Under the pieces are notes generated by a model that was given only the letters and a program-made list of their open reading frames with translations, made no database searches and was not told the DNA's origin. From contig NC_059505.1 in NCBI RefSeq assembly GCF_914767665.1, positions 41,041,506-41,105,505 of the forward strand: DNA of 64,000 nt, given 5' to 3'. This DNA is from Harmonia axyridis (taxonomy: Eukaryota > Arthropoda > Insecta > Coleoptera > Coccinellidae). The position numbers and the translations under genes were made by a program. Of the stretch, positions 50,601 through 62,600 are shown piece by piece (position 1 is the stretch's first letter; every line of letters begins with the position of its first letter).

Positions 50601-53600
50601 TCTATAGCTCTAAAAAAAAACACCTTTTATATTTTGAAGTAGACGAGGTTGCAAAATGGCGAATGAACCTACAAAACAACACTCGACGAATCTTGTTTGT
50701 AACTACATTGTAAAAAAATTGGGAAATGGTCAACAGTTTCACCTTGCCTGTATATTTTGCAAAATTTCGTTGGAGCTAGCAAAAAAAATGAAGAATAAAA
50801 ACAACCTTATTTGGTCATTTGATGGTTTTTGCTTTGAAGATATTAACGTTAAAGGAAGGTTTATAAGATTTTAGAAGCGTGTAAAATAATCTTTTTTATT
50901 ATAGCTCTATATAAACTTCGCTAAAGTTGAATAGGTATTCTTGTTGGTTGCTTATCCTCTTAATCTTAAAAGATCAATGATGCTTAAGCATGAAATGAAA
51001 GTAAGCAAATAGAAAATGTTAATGAATAGGAAAAAATCACATTGCAGACAAAAATATTACGTTGAATGCAAGAATTCAATGAATATCGAAGCTAAAACTC
51101 GAAAGAAAGTTGTTTGAATTTCAGAAGTTGAAGATCAAGCTAGGAATGATAAAAAATTAATTATAAAATAAATTCTTATCTAAAGAAATTCGTGAATTGA
51201 AACGGACCACTCAAAGCTCAACAAAATCGCTTGAAACAAAGACATCCTACTGCGTATCAACTCTATCTATTTCTCCATCAAATTCTAGTCGAAAATTCCG
51301 AAGTAATCTTAAAAAAAACCATCATAATCAACTCACCATGGACGTGGAGACGACCGCAAAGGGCGTCGATTCATCAAAATCGTACTCTAGCATGACTCCT
51401 CTCGAGGAGTCAACAAACGGGAAATCCTTATCGAGGAAGGAATGCAGAACACCAACCGATATCAAATGCGATGCTAGAATGAACCGAAACAGCGTACGTA
51501 CCCCACTCCGCTAGTCACCAATCATAAATATTCATCGTCCACGGGCCAGCTGGTTAAAAAGTGGTGGGGTCAGCCTGTCAAGGTTAAGAAGAAGAAGAAG
51601 AGGGCGGGAGAAACGACCCTGAACACACTCATACACACAGAACAGAATTACGCTAAAAATCCGGATTGATTTCTGACACGAAACTAGATCTTATCCCCCT
51701 TTATTAAATTCTGATCTTATCGAATGGTGTCTGGGACACCCCCTAGGTCCTTATTAAGAGGTGGGGGGTTGTCACGTGTCCACTGACCTGGATTTTCGGG
51801 GGTTAAATTTCCTTATCGCGTCGAGTCGGGTTGTTTTTTTTTTTTTTAGGTTGGCTATATCTCCTTCGAGTGCGTTACATGAATGGAGACTTCTTTTATT
51901 TCTTTATGTAATGGGGTCGAACAACGGTGAGGACATAAATTTTAATGGTGAAATAGGGGGATGCAATTACACCGTAAAAACTTCAGCGGGATCAAGAAAG
52001 CAAATTTTCACGTTTTTCTTCGGGATTTTATTGGCTGTTTTATAAGGGAATTGTATAAGCTGATCGTCAGTTTGGTATTGAGGCTTGTTAGGTGTTTCTG
52101 TAATTGGTATCGGAGGTTTCAAGTTGATCGCTTCTATTTTATTGTTTTCCTATTGTTAATACACTTTTAAGTATAATTTCAGTTTTGAAGTTTTTCTGCT
52201 TCGTATATTGACCAAACAGCTATTCCAGACATCACAGGATGTATACCCAATTTGTTGGAACTGGTTTGCTTATAATAATTGACAGAAGACGTCAGCATAG
52301 ATAATTATTTGAAGGTTATGGGACTTTGACAATTAATGTCAAACTAAAGGGTGTTTTTTTAGAGCTATAGAACTTTAAATTGCAATAAAACAACGATGGA
52401 TTATTCGATTGACATGAATTTTATTTATCAGCAAGATAATCTTGTGACATTACATTTCAAATATGATTTCTGGCATATGACCGCCACGGCTGGCTCGGAT
52501 GTAGTCCAATCTGGACGTCCAATTTTCGATGACTTTTTCCAACATTTGTGGCCGTATATCGGCAATAACACGGCGAATGTTGTCTTCCAAATGGTCAAGG
52601 GTTTATGGCTTATCCGCATAGACCAATGACTATACATAGCCCCACAGAAAGAAGTCTAGCGGTGTTAAATCACAAGATCTTGGAGGCCAATTCACAGTTC
52701 CAAAACGTGAAATTAGGCGGTCACCAAACGTGTCTTTCAATAAATCGATTGTGGCACGAGCTGTGTTACATGTTGCGACGTCTTGTTGAAACCACAGCTC
52801 CTGGACATCATGGTTGTTCAATTCAGGAATGAAAAAGTTAGTAATCATGGCTCTATACCGATCACCATAGACTGTAACGTTTTGGCCATCATCGTTTTTG
52901 AAGAAGTACGGACCGATGATTCCACCAGCCCATAAAGCGCACCAAACAGTCAGTTTTTCTGGATGTAACGGTGTTTCGACATACACTTGAGAATTAGCTT
53001 CACTCCAAATGCAGCAGTTTTGTTTGTTGACGTAGCCATTCAACCAGAAGTGCGCTTCATCGCTAAACAAAATGAAATGGACGTAGTGCGCGATACGTAT
53101 TCCGCACAGAACCATTATTTTCGAAATAAAATTGCACTATTTGCAAGCGTTGTTCAGGCGTGAGTGTATTCATGATGAATTCCCTAACCAAACCGAGAAT
53201 AAATCACCTGACAGCTGTTAAGTCGGTCGCCATCTTGAACAGTAATGCCAACTTAAAGTTAAATACCTCGAAAAAAAACACCCTTCATTTCGCTTCTTCA
53301 GTTTCTATCGACGCCTACGCTAAGTGGAGCCTCTCCGTGACACAAATCTGACGAAATACGTTTGTAATTACTACTTCGTTTCGCAATTGTTTTGAATATC
53401 AAAAAAGGCAATTACCCTGAATAACTTAAGACAATACTGAGGGAGGTCAGAGCGAAATATGCGCATAAATATGGGGAGGAATTTATAAATGATTGTTTTA
53501 GGACAGGCCTCTGCAGTAAATTAGGCTAATATGACATCAAGGACACGGAGGATATTAAAGCTGCAACGTTCTGAACTGTGTCACAAGGATTTTGGGGACA

Positions 53601-56600
53601 TATGATTGATGGGGGAAGTTTTTTTTTTATGCCGAAAGTTTTATTGATATTTTTTTCGTATATTCTTAATGATCGTATTGAGGTGGCTAGTTAGCCACCT
53701 CAATACGTCGTATTTTACGTAATTTCGACGTATATAACTTTAAGTTGGCATTACTGTTCAAGATGGCGACCGATTTACAGTCAATGGTGATCGGTATAGA
53801 GCCATGATTACTAACTTCTTCATTCCTGAATTGAACAACCATGATGTCCAGGAGCTGTGGTTCCAACAAGACGGCGCAACATGTCACACAGCTCGTGCCA
53901 CAATCGATTTATTGAAAGACACGTTTGGTGACCGCCTAATTTCACGTTTTGGACCTGTGAATTGGCCTCCAAGATCTTGTGATTTAACACCGCTAGACAA
54001 CTTTCTGTGGGGCTATGTAAAGTTATTGGTCTATGCGAATAATCCACAAACCCTTGACCATTTGGAAGACAACATTCGCCGTGTTCACAATTCAAATGTT
54101 GGAAAAAGTAATCGAAAATTGGACGTCCAGATTGGACTACATCCGAGCCAGCCGTGGCGGTCATATGCCAGAAATCATATTCAAAATGTAATGCCACAAG
54201 ATTATCTTGCGGATAAATAAAATGCATGTCAATCGAATAATCCATCGTTGTTTTATTGCAATTTAAAGTTCTATAGCTCAAAAAAAAAACCCTTTATTTA
54301 TTTCGACTACCACTTACCGCTACAGCCTTCTATTGCAAAATGGCGGAAGCAAAGTTGTACACCTAATAGTATTATTTACGACACCAATAGAACTAAATTT
54401 GATTCCACGTAATCTTTTTACCATCACAAGGTAATTCTTAGTCTTCTCTTTACCCATAATGTCAAAATACCTGTTGTGTAACCAGAATTAAACGTTTCAA
54501 AGTGGCTATAGCTCTTCGATAGCCTCGATCTTATCGCCTAATACAAAAATGGCACATTTAGGAATCTATTTATACACGAACTTGCCTCCGATAGCTTTTG
54601 GTTTACACGTAATCCCATAAAATATGTGGGTCACTGGGTCCGAATATTTTGTCCATCAGTTAGATCGTTATCAACGTTTTGGAAGTATGTTACTTGGGGC
54701 GTTAGAAACAGAGATCGAATCGAGAACTAAAGAAAGTTATTTATTACTGAAATAAAAAATACATGTATTTGGGTACCGAATATTTCTTTATATTAAGGTT
54801 TCAGGTCCTATATTTTCATATTGAATAATGAAAGGACTATAAACGCTTGAATTATATTTGAAGAATGAAAAAACAAAGCGAATTTGTTGAGTGAATTCTC
54901 ATTTTTCGTTTATAGTGCGAATAAGAATGATAGTGTAGTGCGGCCTTTAATGAAAATAATGTAGAAAAACAAGTTATTGGCGATGTTGCAAAATGGCGAA
55001 TGCGAGGTACTAGATTAGAATCTGAGAGCAATAAACATAGATAGAGTGAGCATATGTCATTTTCAGTGAGCAAATTTTGTCCCTAACATGAACTATCAAA
55101 TTTGACATGAAGCGCGCAAATTTGGAAATATTTTATGGCAAAATGACAGGTTTAAAACTGCTGGTTGCGATCTTAAAATCCCTTTGAATTAAAATTAAGA
55201 GGTCTTCAAACTCGTATCAGAACTTTTTTAATAAAATTAGTAGAATTTCGTTGCTTTCTCGAAGATTACAAGGCCATCCCCCAATTTCATCAAAGTTTAA
55301 TCAACTCCACTTCCTCTACTTGGAAAATTCTCCCTTTATCTCTAATTCATATCTAATGTTATACGGCTTTTCCTATTCCCATTAAATTAATGCGATATTT
55401 CGGCACACCTTTCTCTAATGGCTTGAAGATGATGATCTACTTCCGCATATCGAAAAAAAAAGAAGTTTTGGGGAAAATTACCCTCTCAATAAATATTCTC
55501 AAGGATGAAGAAGCGCAGGCTTACTTAATCGATTCTGTGGTTGAAACTTCCCGGACTGTAGGGGTTTCTGATTTTCAATAATGAAACTAATGGACAGGCT
55601 ATCTAATTCGGCTAATATCTCAGATTATTAAACATAGATAGAGGGAGCATATAACGCACATTATGGAAATCTCAAAATTCTACAACTGAAGGTGTTCTCA
55701 ATGATAATTATTTTATCAGAATTATGCATGCATATGTTATCCACTTTCAACGTTTTTCTTCAATTCAGATATTTTTTCCCAGCAGGAATAAAAAACGATG
55801 AGATTATCAGATTTTGAATGTATTGGCTCCATTCTGAAATCAGTTGTTCTCGATCAATTCTAGTGATCAATAGTTTTTCTTTCGTTTGATTTTCTACACT
55901 CGATCGCTATGCAATTTGACCCAAGAGGAATGTGCCCAAGCGGTAGTTTTGAGAGAAGAAGGGTCGACATACACAAGAATTGCAGAAAGGTTTGGAGTTT
56001 CCCATACAAGTGTGTCCAAAATGTTGCAGCGATTCAGGGCGACAGGTATGAATGTCCGAAGACCAAGACAGGGTAGACCACGGGTAACAAATGCCATTCA
56101 AGAACGTTACTTGAGAGTTTCTTCGTTGAGACAACGGTTTGCAACCGCTCGCCTCCTTCAAAATCAGCTTGAGCAAACTCATGGGGTGCAAATTAGCACT
56201 CAGACAATGAGAAATCACCTCAGAGAATATGATTTAAGGCCTCGTGTCGCGGCAAGAGGCCCAGCTCTTACCCCAGCCCATCGAAGGGCGCGTTTGGATT
56301 CTGCGAGAGAGCATATCCATTGGGAAGAGGCTGATTGGGAAAGAGTGCACTGAGCATATCTTTCATGTGGACGTCTGTATATAAGGGAACGTCGATCACA
56401 ATGGTAGAGGCAGAATCTAGACTCATCTGTGAAGAGAACTCTTTCCCAATCAGCCTCTTCTCAATGGATATGCTCTCTCGCAGAATCCAAACGCGCCCTT
56501 CGATGGGCTGGGGTAAGAGCTGGGCCTCTTGCTGCGACACGAGGCCTTAAATCATATTCTCTGAGGCGATTTCTTATTGTCTGAGTGCTAACTTGCACCC

Positions 56601-59600
56601 CATGAGTTTGCTCAAGCTGATTTTGATGGAGGCGAGCGGTTGCAAACCGTTGTCTCAACGAAGAAACTCTCAAGTAACGTTCTTGAATGGCAGTTGTTAC
56701 CCGTGGTCTACCCTGTTCTGGTCTTCGGACATTCATACCTGTCTCCCTGAATCGCTGCAACATTCTGGACACACTTGTATGGGAAACTCCAAACCTTTCT
56801 GCAATTCTTGTGTATGTCCACCCTTCTTCTCTCAAAACTATCGCTTGGGCACATTCCTCTTGGGTCAAATTGCGTGTTTCGCATTGCATAGCGATCGAGT
56901 GTAGAAAATCAAAAAAGAAAAACTATTGATCACTAGAATTGATCGAGAACAACTGATTTCAGAATGGAGCCAATACATTCAAAACCTGATAATCTCATCT
57001 CTTTTTTATTCCTGCTGGGAAAAAAAACATCTGTATTGAAGAAAAACGTTGAAAGTGGATAACATACGCATGCATAATTCTGATAAAAATAATTATCATT
57101 GAGAACACCTTCAGCTGTAGAATAAATTTGAGATTTCCATAATATTCGTTAATTTTTTTGCGCAGAGTATATCACAATCCGACAACGTAATCTAACCATG
57201 TTGGGGACATGTAAAAATTGCGTATATTCCCTCTATCTATGTTTATTACTCTATGATTGAGATTGATTACCATAAAAAAATGAAATGGAAAGCAACCTAG
57301 TAACCAAAATGGGTCACCTTGAAATTCTAACCGAAAAAATGTTGATCTACTTAAAACCTGGCAACCCCGCAAAAGATACTTATCAAAATTCCCATTACGC
57401 CCAATTTGGCCCGCTGGAAAAAGTATTTACATTCATTCTGAGAAAAGCCTTCGATACTACCAAGTTTCATAAACAATCCTTAGGCCACTATTAGCCATGT
57501 CATCTTGATTAGAAAGTTAAACACCGGGAGGCGATAAGCTATGACCCAAATATTGCCACGCTAATATTTGTTATTATATGCAAGAGGGCCGACAGAGGTC
57601 GCCACTGCATGTGAGAAAATCCCTTCGAAGGGTGAGGAGCACACGCAAAACTTCGGTCTACTTTATATTTCTGTTCGACCAAAGGGAGATTAGAGACATT
57701 TTCTGGACTAACGTGTTGCTGGCATGCACTTGATTTATAATATTGAGAATCGGAGTTGTTCGTAAATTGAATTATTTTAGCTGTTGTATTTTTCTCCCAT
57801 AAAGCCTTATCAGATTCGGAATAGTTGCAGATGTTTATTGCATGTAGCTAAGTGGAAATAAAACACTCGAATTGCCAATCTAAACGAGAAGTATTGGATA
57901 AAACTTTCCACACAATTTCCCCCAAAAAAAAACAGGAACTTTTTTTGAGCGCTCGTTCACTCATGCACTCTCTTGAAAATATATACGTACAGTTCTACGG
58001 TCATCAAGGCCCAATTTTCGCACGAATGAAATTATAAAAGATAATTGAGTCTATTCGGTGAAAGTGATTCAATATAAATATAAAACATTGACAACATTGT
58101 GTACAGTTTTGGTTATTCTAAATTCTACGTTGGCTGGTTATTAATATTTTATCATTTTTCGAATTGGAATTGTATTCCAAGAAATAAAAAAACCGAATAT
58201 ATATTAAATATATATTATACATATATTAGATATACAACTTTGCTTCCGCCTTTTTGCAATAGATTGCTGCAGCGGTAAGTGGTCGAAATAAATAGATCGT
58301 AGATGTTATACAATAAGCTCAGGTAAAAATAACGTCAAATTCTCGTTATTTGTGGGAGGTTATGATTTTCTGCTTCAATATGAAAAAATCTGCGGCTAGG
58401 GCTCATCGAATGCTCTCAAATACCTATGGTGAGTCCGCTATTAGTGAAAGAGTGCCGAGAGTGTTTTCAACGCTTCAAGAACGGTGATTTTAACGTCTAA
58501 GACCAGCATGGCGGTGGAAGAGAGAAGATTTTCGAAGATGCAGAATTGGAGGCATTACTTGATCAAAACTCGTGTCAAACGCAACAAGAATTGGCCGGAT
58601 CATTGGCAGTGACACAAAAAGCCATTTTAAAACACAGGAAAGTCATGAGAATGATCCAGAAAATTGGGTGCCGTACAAGTTGAAGCCGAGAGATGTTGAT
58701 TACTGGATCTCATTGTGACTGAAGACGGAAAATGTGTTCACTACGATAATCATAAGCGCAGAAAATCAAGTGGATATCCCGGTCATGTTCCACGTCGACA
58801 TTCAAACCGAATATTCACGGTTCCAAGGTCATGCTCAGTATTTGGTGGAACCAGCAGCTCGGCGTAGTGTATCATGAGTTGTTGAAACTGACTGAAACAA
58901 TCACAGGGATCGTTATCGAACGCAATTAGAGCGTTTGAGCCGAGCATTGAAAGACAAACGGCCGCAATATAACGAGAGACATGATAGAGTGATTTTACAT
59001 CATGACAATGCTCGACCCCATGTTACGAAAGTGTTCAAGAAAAACTTGAAAACGTTGAAATGGGAAGTCCTACCCCACCCGCCTTATTCTCCAGACGTTG
59101 CTCTCTCGGACTATCACTTGTTTCGATCAATGACACACGGCCTGGCTGACCAGCACTTCTGGTCTTATGAAGAATTAAAAAATTGGATCGATTCGTGGAT
59201 TGCTTCAAAAGATGACCAGTTTTTTCAACGCGGGATTTGTACGCTGCCCGAAAGATGGGAGAAAGTAGTGGCCAGCGATGGACAATACTTTGAATCATAA
59301 ATGTATAAACAGTTTTTTTTAAATAAAGCCTCGAATTTTGGAAAAAACGGCGGAAGCAAAGTTGTACGCCTATGTATTATGAAGGGAAAAGGACATAACG
59401 TTGTCAATTTTTCTAGTCTTCTTGTCTAGTATTGAAAACAGTTTACTGCTCGAATGTAAGAAGTATTTTAGAGTATTCAGCAGTGGTATGGGCGCCCTAC
59501 TATGCTGTTCATAGACAAAGTATTGAAAGGGTACAGAGGAAATTTCTGAAGTGGGTATCATTCAAAACTGGAATGTCAATGTCATCCGAAAATTAAAATC

Positions 59601-62600
59601 AATCAATCGGACCACGATCTTTAGATTTGAGAAGAGATAACTTTAGCATTATGCTTATTTTCAAACTTATCAATAACCTCATCGATTGTAATTATTTAAT
59701 GAGCAGAATAAATCTCAACTGTAGTCCAGCGCTCCTTAGAACTCGAGAGGTTTTTCACATTAGCTTTGCGCCAACAAATTATAGTGTCCACAGCCCATTA
59801 TCTAGAGCTCTTCGCCTAGCTAGCAAATGTCAGGCTGATATATTTTCAGTATCTATATTCACCCTGAAGAAGCACTTCGAATCCCAAGCTCTTACTAGCC
59901 CGCTGGCATCTCATATCTGATTTTGCCTATTGCACAAAATTGGTGAAAACATTTTTGATAGTGTATATTTCTGAAAATTTAACTTTATGAATGAGTTCTT
60001 GTGATACTTAAGTGCTTGTTTATCTATGTTCTTATATATTATAATGAAGATTGTTTTTGTTAAAATTTTCCATCAATGTAAGATGGCTTTGCCGTCTGAT
60101 CAGATAAATAAATAAATTAATAGTCTTAATCCCTCAATTTCAGCTTGGATATCCATCCCCTCATGTACTCATTCATAAAAACTCTGTCCAGACCAAGATC
60201 TGGGCCTCGCAGATAAGAAAAAACTCTAAATAAAGTGTAAACATCTAGATCGAAAGAAACATAAAGAATAACGAGCGCCGCCTCCAAAACGCCAATTTAT
60301 TCATCGTCCCAAGGTCGTTTCACTTTCCTAGAAATCGCCGTTGTGGAAAATCACGACGTATGCAGCAGAGAGGGGAGGCGAGATTTTCACTGGTCATTCA
60401 CGCTATCGATCAGGCTAATTTTCCTGGGTGCAGTCCAGTCCATTTCTTGAAGAGGGTGGCCTACTTCGATATCCCTGGGGTTCCCCGTCTGCCGTAGACC
60501 GGTCCTATAACGATTTTTAACTACTCTTATTGGTATGCAGAATGAAACATCCCTAGGCAGGGCAGTAGTAACGGAGAATTTCGACTTGATTAAGTACATA
60601 GTAAGAGACCAAGGCAGTTTGACCAAAATGATCGCATACCACAACCTAATAGCTCTATAGGCTTTGAGATCCCTGTACTTTCAAAGGTGAATTTCGCAAT
60701 ATTCCCGAAAAAGATTCTACTGAGTGGTAAACTGCTGCCCAATGACTGAATCGATTGTATCTAAGCCTCATGGCCAAGTCACTTCTCTCCTGCTCGATGA
60801 GCTGAACTAAACAAGTTCTCTTACTCAGTTGACATGAACTGAGGAAATTGACGGGACACTGTCCTGTGAGGTATCATCTGAAAAACATCTGAAAAGCGTC
60901 TGAGGACACATATGTCGCTTCTGTCAAGAAGCCACTGAGCCAAACACTTGCTATGCGAATGTAAAGCTGTTCACCAGAGAAGGCTACAACACCTTGGCTC
61001 TTGGTTTCTAAAGCCAGAACAAGTGATGGATGTAGCCCTCAGAAAGGTGATAAAGTTCATAGGAACATTGTTGCCAGACTGGTAAACAGCGCAGGGACGC
61101 ACAATAGATCTTTAGGTTAAGGTGCAAGCGAGGTAGGATGATCTTACACCCTTCCTTTCTCTATTCTAAAGCCTCATGGCCAAATCTGAAGATATAATGT
61201 TGACCATATTCGTTTTCTTCATAATAGTAACCGTCTAAGTGCTAAGGACTTCTTCAAAAAAACTGAAGAACAAGTCACTCCTCCGGTGAATAGATGTATG
61301 AAAAACAGAGGGTGTCTGAAGTTGAAGCTATCCACGACTCTGAGTTAATGTCTTGTAGGCAGAAGCCTTAGCTATCTTTATGTGTGCTTAGCTTTCTAGT
61401 TTTAGATTTAAGGGAGGTTTTATAGCACCGCGACCTTATGGTCTATTGTGCTTCTATTTTATCTAGAATGGCTTTAAGGTTACTTCCTCACTTCTACAAG
61501 TTTCTTGTCTAAAGTATTTTTTACGTTGGCTAGCGATGGCTAGGCATTTCATCATCAGGAGATCCAAAGTTTCTTCCTCCTCCCAGCAGAATCTGCACTC
61601 CCCCTTTGCTGCTAGACTTATTCTCATGATGTACTTCCTGCTCTGTAAGGTATCCAGTGAGAAGGTGTAACATATTCTTGGTAAGATCCAAATACTTCTT
61701 AGACCTCGCAGTATCAAAGTTTTGAAGAATGATCCAACCCAGGAAGATTCATTCACATTGATTAGATAGGTTCATTGACCTTTACCACAGAAAAGTTATG
61801 GACCTCTTCAGTGTCTCTCTCTTTCTCTACGTCTTTTTGGATCTTACAGTATTCGTATTAGGAACTTTTTGAGAGATCAATCTCAGGAAGTTTTCGCCAG
61901 AGTATTTCTCTTCCTTCTATCCTTCTCTTTCTTATGTCTACGAGTAGGTACACATCTTAGCCTTATCTTAAGAATTCAGATGAAATTAGAGAAAATAGCA
62001 TTCTACAAGAAAACGCTTGTATACATTACAACGGACCGTCAATATTTGCTGTGGTATAAGTTCCTTCTTTACCGAATGAACCTGTCAGCAGATGAAATTT
62101 GCAAACTTTGCAAATCGGAGATGGAGAAAGCTGATCCCATAGTGTGCAATTGTTCAAAGCTGGCCAGCCTAAGAAGCACACTTTTGGGCTAACCAGTTCT
62201 ATCGACGTTGTCAGATTAGCCAATATGGTAAATGATCTGCTTAGGAATTGTGGAGGAAGGTATAGAGCTAAAGATCAAACTACTAAAGACCCCATTCCTA
62301 AAAGGCTGCTTTTAAGACTATCGATCCCTTCATCTAAACCAAATCTAGGTATTTCCCACCGGTTCAGAAATAGATAGCTTTTTAACAGTGTTGATAGAAT
62401 CTGTCTTGAAATTTGTATTAGAAATGGAAGTCGATAGCAACACTAAATTTCTAGAAAAAAAAAGATACGATTTCTACTAACACAAATAAAACAAATATTA
62501 TCAAACCACCATCGAATTCTCTGATCTCTCAAGTCCCTGATGTCTTAATATTATTATTTTGTTTAAATCATTTTGAAAATATATATTTTTCAGACTGGAT

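Larger units (their letters stand above)
55631..57243. mobile_element. Palindromic Tc1-like element, copy 2
   Basis: AACATAGATAGAGGGAGCAT at the left, its complement at the right, TA at both outer sides (55629-55630, 57244-57245). Arms of about 720 and 800 bp are near-perfect inverted copies, each holding the transposase N-terminal half; about 90 bp between them belong to the minus reading. The junction is the same as in 2402-3870. The structure therefore looks like a transposing unit rather than a local inversion. Confidence 0.75.

Noticed and set aside
51197..51514. 105-codon Ser/Thr-rich plus ORF
   Set aside because: No domain and no supporting splice or promoter signals; kept only as a note in the intron description.
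60387..60644. 85-codon minus ORF as an extra DCX-EMAP exon
   Set aside because: Exons at 63533 and 49573 already join in phase 0 with a plausible protein junction, and no domain is recognisable.
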